Assembly: GCA_002367255.1 (NCBI GenBank)
Contig: DFBD01000264.1
Span: 1 to 5,837 of the forward strand
Source of the DNA: Rhodobacterales bacterium UBA3089
Lineage (GTDB): Bacteria > Pseudomonadota > Alphaproteobacteria > Rhodobacterales > Rhodobacteraceae
Direction of reading: 5' to 3'
Length of the DNA stretch: 5,837 bases
The notes beneath the pieces were generated by a model. The model was not told where the DNA came from, did not search any database, and worked only from the letters and a program-made list of their open reading frames with translations. This document shows positions 1-5,837 of the stretch, piece after piece; the stretch's first letter is position 1; each line of letters begins with the position of its first letter. The position numbers were made by a program, and so were the translations under genes.

Positions 1-1
1 G

Positions 2-667
2 CGCGATTGGGTGACCAATGTGCATGACACATTTTACTGCATCGGTACGGTGGCTGGCCCACATCCGTACCCCGCAATGGTTCGTGATTTCCAGACGATA
101 ATAGGTAAGGAAGCGCGCGCGCAAATTATGGAGCAGGAAGACCGGTTGCCGGATTCTCTTGTGGCGTGCATCGGTGGTGGATCAAATGCGATGGGGCTTT
201 TCTATCCGTTTCTTGACGACACCGATGTGAAGATTATCGGTGTCGAGGCTGGTGGACATGGTGTTGACGACCGGATGGAACATGCGGCGAGTCTGGCTGG
301 TGGTCGCCCAGGCGTATTGCACGGCAACCGCACGTATTTACTTCAAGATGACGACGGACAAATCCTAGAAGGCCACTCGATTTCGGCAGGCCTCGATTAC
401 CCCGGCATCGGGCCAGAGCATTCCTGGCTGAATGACCTCGGGCGTGTGGAATATGTATCGGTGACCGATACCGAGGCGCTGGATGCGTTCCAGCTTCTAT
501 GTGCTACGGAGGGGATAATTCCCGCGCTGGAATCTTCGCACGCGCTGGCGCATGTTACAAAAATTGCGCCGGATTTGCCGGAAGATCACATCATGATTGT
601 GAATTTGAGCGGTCGTGGCGACAAGGATATCTTTACTGTCGCAAAAACGCTCGGCATCGAGATCTGA
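2..667 (+). CDS. trpB: Tryptophan synthase beta chain, C-terminal part (5' end outside window)
   Basis: This is the 3' portion of the gene for the PLP-dependent beta subunit of tryptophan synthase, which condenses indole with L-serine to make tryptophan in a cytoplasmic alpha2-beta2 complex with TrpA. The reading frame is open from base 2, giving about 221 visible residues of a protein usually near 400. The in-frame GTG at 11 is therefore not a start. Seen in the sequence: RDWVTN followed by [10 protein letters not shown], typical of mid-TrpB; the PLP-phosphate loop GGGSNAMG (bases 173-196); the segment ALESSHALA around base 530, holding the glutamate equivalent to Salmonella Glu350; and the NLSGRGDKD motif (602-628), whose serine contacts the PLP ring nitrogen. 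The catalytic lysine lies upstream of the window. The stop TGA (665-667) overlaps the next gene's ATG. No truncation or frameshift is seen in the visible part. Identification is very secure. Confidence 0.97.
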   Translation, partial: RDWVTNVHDTFYCIGTVAGPHPYPAMVRDFQTIIGKEARAQIMEQEDRLPDSLVACIGGGSNAMGLFYPFLDDTDVKIIGVEAGGHGVDDRMEHAASLAGGRPGVLHGNRTYLLQDDDGQILEGHSISAGLDYPGIGPEHSWLNDLGRVEYVSVTDTEALDAFQLLCATEGIIPALESSHALAHVTKIAPDLPEDHIMIVNLSGRGDKDIFTVAKTLGIEI

Positions 668-1080
668 TGCGCTCCGCGTTTCACCTCGCTTACAATGTCC
701 GTGATCTAGATGATGCGCGGGCGTTTTATGGGGATTTGTTGGGCTGTGCCGAGGGGCGCAGCACCGACACTTGGGTGGATTTCGATTTCTTCGGGCACCA
801 GATTTCGTTGCATATTGGCGAACCCTTTTCAGTTGCTAAAACTGGTTTGGTAGGTGGAACGAAGGTTCCGATGCCGCATTTGGGCGTGGTTTTGCCATTG
901 AAAAATTGGAATGCTCTTGCAAGCAAACTGCAAGCGGCTGATGTAGAGTTTCTGATTGCACCGTCGGTGCGTTTCGAAGGTGAACCGGGTGAGCAGTGGA
1001 CGATGTTTTTCCACGATCCAAGCGGAAACCCGATTGAAGTGAAGGGTTTCGCGGATTTTGACGGGCTTTTTGCCGGTTAA
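667..1080 (+). CDS. VOC-family (glyoxalase/bleomycin resistance/dioxygenase fold) protein
   Basis: This small 137-residue cytoplasmic protein belongs to the vicinal oxygen chelate superfamily, which uses paired beta-alpha-beta-beta-beta modules to hold a divalent metal. The N-terminal module starts FHLAYNVRDLDDARAFYGDLLG (residues 5-26, shown here only as a family hallmark), and the second ends FFHDPSGNPIEVKGF. Likely metal ligands in the family pattern are His6, His71 and Glu124, with His44, Gln45 or His49 near the active site. The metal site therefore looks intact and the protein is probably an enzyme, but the substrate cannot be told from sequence; lyase, isomerase and dioxygenase members all look like this. 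The ATG at 667 was chosen because it overlaps the trpB stop (TGATG) and begins directly at the VOC fold; upstream in-frame ATGs lie inside trpB. Only a weak GAGA (659-662) precedes it, so translation probably depends on trpB ribosomes. Confidence 0.88.
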   Translation: MRSAFHLAYNVRDLDDARAFYGDLLGCAEGRSTDTWVDFDFFGHQISLHIGEPFSVAKTGLVGGTKVPMPHLGVVLPLKNWNALASKLQAADVEFLIAPSVRFEGEPGEQWTMFFHDPSGNPIEVKGFADFDGLFAG

Positions 1081-1082
1081 CG

Positions 1083-1778
1083 CTAGATTGCGGCCAGCTC
1101 GGTTTTGATTAAACGCACTGCTGAAAGCGGGTCTTCGGCTCTCCAGATCGGCCGCCCAACAACAATATGATCAGCCCCGTCGTTTATGGCAACGGCGGGT
1201 GAAGTTACCCGTTTTTGGTCGTCCGTGTTTGTACCGGCTGGCCGTACACCGGGAGTTACGATCAGTTTACCCGTCGCCTCGGGGAGGGCGCGGATCATTG
1301 CGGCCTCTTGTGGGCTGGCGATTACGCCATCAGCGCCTGCCAGAAATGCAAGGCGGGCACGTTCTGTGACGATGCCCTGAATTTCGCCATCGCGGATCAT
1401 TGCAACGTCAAGATCGTTGCGGTCCAGTGATGTTAAAATTGTTACGGCTAGAATCTTCATGCCGGTGTCGCCCCGCCCCGCTACTGCAGCACGAACCACA
1501 TTCGGGTCGCCGTGGACGGTCAGAAAATCCAAATCGAATTGCGCCAGCCCGGCGACCGCGTTTTCCACGGTTTGGCCGATGTCGAACAGTTTCATATCCA
1601 GAAAGACGCGTTTGCCCATTTCGGTTAGCTCGTTGGCGAGGGCTAGCCCGCCACCAGTCAGCATTCCAAGGCCGATTTTGTAAAATGATACTTCGTCGCC
1701 CAGCTTTTCAACAAGGCGTAAACCTTCCAGTGCATTGGGAACATCGAGGGCGACTATTAGGCGGTCATCGGCTTGCAT
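1083..1778 (-). CDS. pyrF: Orotidine 5'-phosphate decarboxylase
   Basis: PyrF converts orotidine 5'-monophosphate to UMP, the last step of de novo pyrimidine synthesis, as a cytoplasmic TIM-barrel dimer without cofactor. The 231-residue length is normal for the bacterial family. Seen: the first strand IVALDVP with Asp12; YKIG with Lys34; the catalytic signature FLDMKLFDIGQT, giving Asp61, Lys63 and Asp66 of the D-x-K-x-x-D motif; TVHG (residues 87-90); and the phosphate-binding ends TPGVRPAG (Arg179) and VVGRPI (Gly208-Arg209). The start at 1778 is preferred over the longer open frame to 1916 because it begins at the conserved MQADDRLIVALD and has a strong TAAAGGAG upstream; the extra 46 residues are a shadow of the neighbouring gene. 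It is the downstream member of a two-gene minus-strand unit, 11 bases after the membrane protein gene, and its stop lies 2 bases from the convergent VOC gene stop. Confidence 0.97.
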   Translation of the reverse strand: MQADDRLIVALDVPNALEGLRLVEKLGDEVSFYKIGLGMLTGGGLALANELTEMGKRVFLDMKLFDIGQTVENAVAGLAQFDLDFLTVHGDPNVVRAAVAGRGDTGMKILAVTILTSLDRNDLDVAMIRDGEIQGIVTERARLAFLAGADGVIASPQEAAMIRALPEATGKLIVTPGVRPAGTNTDDQKRVTSPAVAINDGADHIVVGRPIWRAEDPLSAVRLIKTELAAI

Positions 1779-1784
1779 GGCTGG

Positions 1785-1792
1785 CTCCTTTA
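1785..1792 (-). promoter_or_regulatory. pyrF ribosome-binding site overlapping the upstream stop codon
   Basis: Read on the minus strand, TAAAGGAG stands 6 bases before the pyrF ATG. Its first three bases are the TAA stop of the preceding membrane-protein gene (1790-1792). A ribosome finishing the upstream gene therefore ends on the pyrF Shine-Dalgarno sequence. This favours translational coupling and fixes the pyrF start at 1778. Confidence 0.85.
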
Positions 1793-2482
1793 CGATTTGT
1801 AAAGGATTCGCATGTCCGGGTCCTCGGTGCAATACATATGTACCCAGATATAGGCGTGGTAAAACAGCGCGAGGACCAGCGCGTTCCACGACCCCAGAAG
1901 CAGGCCAATGCCCCACAAGCCAGTGAAGACGAAGGTATACATCGCGTTGTCGGAAAACTTGAACGCGCCTTGGTTAACCATCGGCATGTTCAGATATTCG
2001 TCGTAAAAATGGTCGCCGCCAAGGGCGCGGTTAATGGTGAAGTATTTCAGGACGGAATGCATCGTGTAGGCGACGAGCAGGATTAGCACGGCGCCGGCAA
2101 CCAGTTGTATGCTCCGGTTCCCGCCAAGCGAGCCATAATCGGAGATGCCGACAATGACCAGCAGCAGGGGGCGTGCCCCTAAGAGCGGAAGGAATATAGC
2201 GGCCCATATTTTCAAGGCCCTGTCTCCGAATAGGCGCACCATTACGTCGAAGTGTAGTTGTAGGCGAAATACCACCGCGACGATGCTTTGGTGGATAAGG
2301 CCGATCGCGATGGTGATGTAGGCCCATGTGATGGTGGTTACGCCCAAAAAGCTACCGCCGTTATCTCGCAACAGGCTGCATGTACCAATCGTAAGTAAGG
2401 CCGCGATCATGGCGTGTTGGATTTGGCCACGAAATATCGTTGATTTCGGGGTGGTTGCGCGTATTTCGGTCAAGCTTCGCAT
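1790..2482 (-). CDS. Integral-membrane protein, PEMT/isoprenylcysteine-type methyltransferase-like
   Basis: This 230-residue inner-membrane protein has about five or six hydrophobic spans, near residues 23-38, 46-66, 92-112, 126-146, 178-196 and 198-217. The C-terminal third has the layout of phospholipid/isoprenylcysteine methyltransferases (PEMT-like): an amphipathic segment, then GAFKFSDNAMY (172-182) where the family usually has G-x-Y/F...NPMY, then a hydrophobic hairpin, then YCTEDPDMRILY (217-228), resembling the conserved acidic pair and xxIY ending that bind S-adenosylmethionine. The likely role is therefore SAM-dependent methylation of a lipid or prenylated substrate at the membrane, but the substrate is unknown and the assignment is by motif resemblance only. 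The start at 2482 is supported by GGAGG (2491-2495) 8 bases upstream. It is the first gene of a unit with pyrF and is divergent from clpB. It could instead be a catalytically degenerate relative. Confidence 0.75.
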   Translation of the reverse strand: MRSLTEIRATTPKSTIFRGQIQHAMIAALLTIGTCSLLRDNGGSFLGVTTITWAYITIAIGLIHQSIVAVVFRLQLHFDVMVRLFGDRALKIWAAIFLPLLGARPLLLVIVGISDYGSLGGNRSIQLVAGAVLILLVAYTMHSVLKYFTINRALGGDHFYDEYLNMPMVNQGAFKFSDNAMYTFVFTGLWGIGLLLGSWNALVLALFYHAYIWVHMYCTEDPDMRILYKS

Positions 2483-2490
2483 AGTTTATA

Positions 2491-2495
2491 CCTCC
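2491..2495 (-). promoter_or_regulatory. Ribosome-binding site of the PEMT-like gene
   Basis: Read on the minus strand, GGAGG lies 8 bases before the ATG at 2482. It is a near-perfect anti-16S match and decides this start. The promoter for the unit must lie between here and clpB. TTGCAA in the palindrome at 2543-2552 with AATACC (2523-2528) is a possible but weak -35/-10 pair. Confidence 0.75.
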
Positions 2496-2542
2496 AGTTT
2501 CAAAGAGCCTAGCAGAATTGCTGGTATTCTCAAAACGCGAGT

Positions 2543-2552
2543 CCTTGCAAGG
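2543..2552. repeat. Perfect 10-base palindrome in the divergent intergenic region
   Basis: CCTTGCAAGG equals its own reverse complement. It sits roughly midway between the divergent starts at 2482 and 2643 and overlaps the -35 element of the distal candidate clpB promoter. It could be a small operator or may simply reflect a -35-like hexamer that is symmetrical. Function is unproven. Confidence 0.4.
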
Positions 2553-2572
2553 TCTTACCTGCAACCCTACTT
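2544..2572 (+). promoter_or_regulatory. Candidate distal heat-shock (RpoH-type) promoter of clpB
   Basis: CTTGCA (2544-2549) and CCTACTT (2566-2572) are separated by 16 bases. Alphaproteobacterial RpoH promoters resemble CTTGAA, a 16-17 base gap, then CYTATNT, so this is a good but imperfect match, with one mismatch in each box. Transcription would start near 2579, leaving a leader of about 64 bases before clpB. The reading is supported by context, since clpB is a classic heat-shock gene, but not by any measurement. Confidence 0.4.
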
Positions 2573-2590
2573 ATTAACCGAAGGGTCATA

Positions 2591-2618
2591 CTTGACGTGC
2601 CATTTGGGCGTCGAATGT
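2591..2618 (+). promoter_or_regulatory. Candidate proximal promoter of clpB
   Basis: CTTGAC (2591-2596) is followed after 15 bases by CGAATGT (2612-2618). The -35 is strong for either RpoH or the housekeeping sigma factor, because it contains TTGAC. The -10 is weak. A start near 2625 would leave a very short leader of about 18 bases that still includes the Shine-Dalgarno sequence. Confidence 0.35.
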
Positions 2619-2630
2619 ATGAGCGCCAAA

Positions 2631-2636
2631 AAGGAG
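2631..2636 (+). promoter_or_regulatory. clpB ribosome-binding site
   Basis: AAGGAG lies 6 bases before the ATG at 2643. It selects that start over the in-frame ATG at 2619, which lies upstream of this site and has no comparable purine-rich sequence in front of it. Confidence 0.85.
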
Positions 2637-2642
2637 AATAGG

Positions 2643-5240
2643 ATGAACTTCGAGAAGTTTACCGAGCGTAGCCGCGGTTTCGTACAGGCCGCTCAAACAA
2701 TTGCCCAACGTGAAGAACACCAGCGGTTTATGCCTGAACATCTGTTGAAGGCACTGTTGGATGATGATCAGGGGCTTGCCGCAAACCTGATTAAACGGGC
2801 TGGCGGTGCGCCAAATGTTGCCATTGCCGAGGTTGACGCGGCGGTTGCCAAGTTGCCGAAGGTTTCGGGCGATCAGCTTTATATGGATGGCCAGACCAGC
2901 AAGGTTTTGGCTGAGGCTGAAAAGATGGCCGACAAGGCGGGCGATAGTTTCGTTACCGTTGAGCGTTTGTTAACGGCGTTGGCTGTAACCAAATCCGAGG
3001 CCGAGAAGGCGTTGAAGACCGCCAAGGTAACCGCGCAAGCGTTGAATGAGGCGATTAACGATATTCGTCAAGGTCGGACAGCAGACTCCGCGAGCGCGGA
3101 GGACAGTTACGACGCATTGAAAAAGTACGCCCGTGATCTGACCGAGGCTGCCCGCGAGGGTAAAATTGACCCAATCATAGGACGCGACGAAGAAATCCGT
3201 CGTACGATGCAGGTTCTTGCGCGGCGTACCAAGAACAACCCGGTCCTGATCGGCGAGCCCGGCGTTGGTAAAACAGCGATTGCCGAAGGCTTGGCGTTAA
3301 GGATTGTTAACGGTGATGTGCCTGACTCGATTGCTAACAAAAAGTTAATGTCGTTGGATATGGGCGCGCTGATTGCTGGTGCTAAGTATCGCGGCGAGTT
3401 TGAAGAGCGGCTTAAAGCCGTTCTGAACGAAGTTACCGATGCGAATGGTGAAATCATTCTGTTTATAGACGAGATGCACACGCTTGTCGGTGCAGGTAAG
3501 TCAGACGGGGCAATGGATGCTAGCAATCTGTTGAAACCTGCCTTGGCGCGGGGTGAATTGCATTGCGTTGGTGCGACTACACTTGATGAATACCGTAAAC
3601 ATGTGGAAAAAGACGCAGCCTTGGCGCGGCGGTTCCAACCTGTGATGGTAGATGAGCCGACGGTCGAAGACACCATTTCCATTCTGCGCGGCATCAAGGA
3701 AAAATACGAGCTGCACCACGGTATCCGGATTTCAGACCGTGCGTTGGTTGCGGCTGCAACCTTGTCGGATCGCTACATCACCGATCGCTTCTTGCCGGAT
3801 AAAGCCATCGACCTGATGGACGAAGCCGCCAGCCGTCTGCGAATGGAGGCGGACAGCAAACCCGAAGAGCTAGACGCGCTTGACCGCGAGATTTTGCAAA
3901 AGCAGATCGAGGCAGAAGCGTTGAAGCAGGAAAAAGACGACGCCTCGGCTGATCGTCTGGTGAAACTGTTAAAAGAACTGTCCGGCTTGCAAGAAATGTC
4001 AACCGGCATGACGGCGCGTTGGCAGGCTGAACGTGACAAGATGGCAGGTGCGCGGGACATCAAAGAAGAACTCGAATCCGCAAGGGCCGAGTTGGACCAA
4101 GCGATGCGATCTTCTGATCACGCAAAGGCAGGGGAGCTGACGTACAGCATTATCCCCAACCTCGAAGCGCGGCTGTCTGATGCTGAAGAGGCCGAAAACG
4201 AAGCGACAGATGTTATGGTCGAAGAGGCAGTAATGCCTGAGCATATCGCATCCGTAGTAGAGCGGTGGACCGGTATTCCGGTGGATAAAATGCTGGAAGG
4301 CGAGCGGGAAAAACTACTGAAGATGGAAGCCGAACTTGGCAGGCGTGTGATAGGCCAGAACCTCGCGGTGACGGCTGTATCCAACGCGGTTCGCCGTGCG
4401 CGGGCTGGTCTGAATGACCCGAACCGCCCGTTAGGCAGCTTCTTGTTCCTCGGGCCAACTGGGGTGGGTAAAACCGAACTGACCAAAGCATTGGCCGAAT
4501 ACCTGTTCGACGATGACACCGCCATGACCCGTGTGGATATGTCGGAGTTCATGGAGAAACACTCGGTCTCTCGTCTGATCGGCGCCCCTCCGGGGTACGT
4601 CGGGTATGACGAAGGTGGTGTGTTGACCGAAGCGGTGCGGCGCAAACCTTATCAGGTGATCCTGTTTGACGAGGTCGAGAAAGCGCATCAGGATGTGTTC
4701 AACGTATTGTTGCAGGTTCTGGATGATGGCCGTTTGACCGATGGGCAAGGGCGTTTGGTTGATTTCAAGAACACGCTTATCATCTTGACATCGAACCTTG
4801 GATCGCAGGCGCTTAACGATACATCGTTGGATACAGGAGAGGCTAAGGAAGTTGTAATGGAGGCCGTGCGCGGCCACTTCCGTCCCGAGTTCCTGAACCG
4901 CTTGGACGAGATCGTCGTGTTTGATCGCCTAAGTCGCGAGAATATGGACGGGATCGTTGATATCCAGTTAGGTATTCTTGGAAAACGTCTGGGCGCGCGC
5001 AAAATCACGCTGGAACTGGATGAAGCGGCTCGTAAGTGGCTGGCTGATACCGGATATGATCCAGTGTATGGTGCGAGGCCGCTGAAACGGGTGATCCAGA
5101 CTTACCTTCAAAACCCGCTGGCCGAAATGCTGTTGGGGGGTGAGGTGTTTGACGGCGCCAAGGTGTCAATATCGGCAGATAGTGAGGGCTTGGTTATCGG
5201 GCAGGCGGTGAACGTCGACGAAGCCGAAACGGTACACTAG
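2643..5240 (+). CDS. clpB: ATP-dependent protein disaggregase ClpB (Hsp100)
   Basis: ClpB is a cytoplasmic hexameric AAA+ unfoldase that extracts polypeptides from aggregates together with DnaK-DnaJ-GrpE. At 865 residues it is the usual full length. Domains in order: an N-terminal Clp-N repeat domain (about 1-145); a short linker; AAA-1 with Walker A GEPGVGKT (204-211), pore loop AKYRG (Tyr249), Walker B ending Asp276-Glu277 and arginine fingers Arg329-Arg330; the coiled-coil M domain (about 400-525); AAA-2 with Walker A GPTGVGKT (604-611), pore loop GYVGYDEGG (651-659), Walker B Asp676-Glu677, arginine finger Arg753 and sensor-2 GAR (810-812). The M domain and lack of a ClpP-docking IGF loop separate it from ClpA. 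The ATG at 2643 begins the conserved [10 protein letters not shown] and has AAGGAG 6 bases upstream. The frame is open 315 bases further upstream, but that part is antisense to the PEMT-like gene. Heat-shock control is likely. Confidence 0.98.
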   Translation: MNFEKFTERSRGFVQAAQTIAQREEHQRFMPEHLLKALLDDDQGLAANLIKRAGGAPNVAIAEVDAAVAKLPKVSGDQLYMDGQTSKVLAEAEKMADKAGDSFVTVERLLTALAVTKSEAEKALKTAKVTAQALNEAINDIRQGRTADSASAEDSYDALKKYARDLTEAAREGKIDPIIGRDEEIRRTMQVLARRTKNNPVLIGEPGVGKTAIAEGLALRIVNGDVPDSIANKKLMSLDMGALIAGAKYRGEFEERLKAVLNEVTDANGEIILFIDEMHTLVGAGKSDGAMDASNLLKPALARGELHCVGATTLDEYRKHVEKDAALARRFQPVMVDEPTVEDTISILRGIKEKYELHHGIRISDRALVAAATLSDRYITDRFLPDKAIDLMDEAASRLRMEADSKPEELDALDREILQKQIEAEALKQEKDDASADRLVKLLKELSGLQEMSTGMTARWQAERDKMAGARDIKEELESARAELDQAMRSSDHAKAGELTYSIIPNLEARLSDAEEAENEATDVMVEEAVMPEHIASVVERWTGIPVDKMLEGEREKLLKMEAELGRRVIGQNLAVTAVSNAVRRARAGLNDPNRPLGSFLFLGPTGVGKTELTKALAEYLFDDDTAMTRVDMSEFMEKHSVSRLIGAPPGYVGYDEGGVLTEAVRRKPYQVILFDEVEKAHQDVFNVLLQVLDDGRLTDGQGRLVDFKNTLIILTSNLGSQALNDTSLDTGEAKEVVMEAVRGHFRPEFLNRLDEIVVFDRLSRENMDGIVDIQLGILGKRLGARKITLELDEAARKWLADTGYDPVYGARPLKRVIQTYLQNPLAEMLLGGEVFDGAKVSISADSEGLVIGQAVNVDEAETVH

Positions 5241-5253
5241 CCGGTAATATATT

Positions 5254-5288
5254 AAATAGGCCCAGCCAAATTTCGGCTGGGCCTATTT
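5254..5288. terminator. Bidirectional intrinsic terminator between clpB and the convergent DUF302-like gene
   Basis: AAATAGGCCCAGCC (5254-5267) and GGCTGGGCCTATTT (5275-5288) form a perfect 14-base-pair stem around a 7-base loop. The GC-rich core is flanked by A-rich bases on the left and T-rich bases on the right (TATTTCGTTTA on the + strand; TATTTAATATATT on the minus strand). It therefore can stop transcripts from both sides. It starts 14 bases after the clpB stop and ends 22 bases before the stop of the minus-strand gene. Confidence 0.9.
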
Positions 5289-5310
5289 CGTTTATCGTCA
5301 AAGATGGCCG

Positions 5311-5754
5311 TTAGCCATCAATCGCTTCCAGAATGATAGCGCTCAACATTTCGTTTACGGGTATCATGCTGTCGCCGGGCATGAAGCGATGACCCACTGT
5401 CGTTTGATCAGGATTTTCTGGTGTGGAAAATACGAAGATGCCATACGGGCAAAATGCGATGTTCATGATGTCCACTTCCATCACATCGCGTGACACGGAT
5501 GCCGAGCAGAAGCTATAAACCACGCCCTCGGAATATAGCGTGATATCGGAACCGACATCCACGCGTGTACGTTCTAGCATTTCACCGACATGGCTGACCG
5601 AGTCGATTGTTAGCCCTGAGTCGAGAATCGCACTTTCAACGGAAAATGCTACGTTATCGAAGGAATCATCCACGACCCAAGAGGTGATATCTTGGGCAAA
5701 TGCGGGAGTCGCGAGGAATATCGCGGCTATTAGGGCTATTATACGGTTAGGCAT
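5311..5754 (-). CDS. Secreted DUF302-like protein with signal peptide
   Basis: This 147-residue protein has a clear Sec signal peptide: Arg4 in a short basic start, a hydrophobic stretch (IIALIAAIFLA), then TPAFA before QD, so cleavage after Ala20 is likely and the mature protein would be periplasmic or exported. It is not a lipoprotein because no cysteine follows the cleavage site. The middle and end (YSFCSASVSRDVMEVD, NIAFCPYGIFVF, then GHRFMPGDS) resemble DUF302-domain proteins, a small alpha/beta family of unknown function. Cys83 and Cys102 are the only cysteines and could pair. I infer the family from memory of its pattern, not from a search. The start at 5754 is chosen over the longer frame to 5832 because the signal peptide begins there and AAAGGAGG (5760-5767) precedes it by 5 bases. 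It converges on clpB and shares its terminator. Its function is unknown. Confidence 0.8.
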   Translation of the reverse strand: MPNRIIALIAAIFLATPAFAQDITSWVVDDSFDNVAFSVESAILDSGLTIDSVSHVGEMLERTRVDVGSDITLYSEGVVYSFCSASVSRDVMEVDIMNIAFCPYGIFVFSTPENPDQTTVGHRFMPGDSMIPVNEMLSAIILEAIDG

Positions 5755-5759
5755 GGTGT

Positions 5760-5767
5760 CCTCCTTT
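5760..5767 (-). promoter_or_regulatory. Ribosome-binding site of the DUF302-like gene
   Basis: Read on the minus strand, AAAGGAGG lies 5 bases before the ATG at 5754, an almost complete anti-16S match. It decides the start in favour of the signal-peptide methionine rather than the upstream ATG at 5832. Confidence 0.85.
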
Positions 5768-5787
5768 ATTAGAATGCGGTTCTGATT

Positions 5788-5828
5788 GGCAAATTGCCGT
5801 AAAACTTGCCGTCTTGCGTTGATGTATA
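5788..5828 (-). promoter_or_regulatory. Possible promoter/operator region of the DUF302-like gene
   Basis: The leader holds a short palindrome, GGCAA-A-TTGCC (5788-5798), and a 7-base direct repeat TTGCCGT (5794-5800 and 5806-5812) spaced 12 bases centre to centre. Further out, TATACA on the minus strand (5823-5828) could be a -10 box whose -35 would fall at or beyond the window edge. These are short matches that could arise by chance. Confidence 0.25.
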
Positions 5829-5837
5829 TCATGGAAA

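Noticed and set aside
499..666. A longer VOC protein starting at the ATG at 499
   Set aside because: The extension lies inside trpB in another frame, is rich in Cys and Arg and does not resemble VOC sequence. The ATG at 667 begins exactly at the fold.
1779..1916. A 46-residue N-terminal extension of PyrF
   Set aside because: It overlaps the coding end of the membrane protein gene in another frame, and PyrF homologues begin near MQADDRLIVALD, directly after the strong ribosome-binding site.
1400..2086. A long plus-strand open frame (228 codons) opposite pyrF and the membrane protein gene
   Set aside because: The product is rich in Arg, Pro and His with no recognisable domain. It spans the boundary of two well-supported minus-strand genes, so it is a composition shadow.
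2328..2642. A 105-codon open extension of the clpB frame upstream of the chosen start
   Set aside because: It runs antisense through the start of the PEMT-like gene and across the intergenic region, has no ClpB-like sequence, and the good Shine-Dalgarno and conserved [10 protein letters not shown] support the start at 2643.
3107..5008. Several minus-strand open frames of 70-200 codons opposite clpB
   Set aside because: All are serine- or arginine-rich shadows of a strongly conserved gene with no ribosome-binding site or domain that I can support.
5755..5832. A 26-residue N-terminal extension of the DUF302-like protein
   Set aside because: It would bury the signal peptide inside the protein and ignores the AAAGGAGG placed 5 bases before the inner ATG.
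1..5837. A mobile element, defence system, CRISPR array or other new multi-gene system
   Set aside because: I found no transposase, integrase, toxin-antitoxin pair, regularly spaced repeats or long terminal inverted repeats. Every stretch longer than 160 bases is accounted for by ordinary genes.

Overview
The window looks like a stretch of alphaproteobacterial chromosome. Its proteins read most like Rhodobacterales / marine Roseobacter-group sequences, judged from general family resemblance and not from a search. Base composition is moderate rather than very GC-rich. All recognisable genes are housekeeping or conserved accessory chromosomal genes. I see no integrase, transposase, CRISPR repeat, tRNA, rRNA or phage-like gene.

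Layout, left to right. (1) On the + strand is the 3' half of trpB (tryptophan synthase beta chain), cut by the window edge. Its stop codon overlaps by one base the start of a small VOC-fold (glyoxalase/dioxygenase superfamily) protein. (2) Two bases after that gene ends, pyrF (orotidine 5'-phosphate decarboxylase) comes in from the opposite strand. It is the second gene of a minus-strand pair. The first is an integral-membrane protein that resembles the PEMT/isoprenylcysteine-type methyltransferases. Its stop codon lies inside the pyrF ribosome-binding site, so the two are probably co-transcribed and translationally coupled. (3) A 160-base divergent intergenic region separates that pair from clpB on the + strand. 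It holds two tandem sites resembling heat-shock (RpoH-type) promoters and a perfect 10-base palindrome. (4) clpB, a full-length 865-residue disaggregase with every key motif visible, fills nearly half the window. (5) A strong hairpin with a perfect 14-base-pair stem ends clpB and probably also terminates the convergent gene beyond it. (6) The last gene, on the minus strand, encodes a secreted 147-residue protein with DUF302-like features.

Functionally, the window joins amino-acid synthesis (trpB), pyrimidine synthesis (pyrF), protein-aggregate rescue (clpB) and three less-understood proteins (VOC, PEMT-like, DUF302-like). The gene order looks ordinary. The points most worth a second look are the VOC gene fused translationally to trpB, the membrane methyltransferase-like gene coupled to pyrF, and the promoter region of clpB. 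I did not find a convincing new system here.
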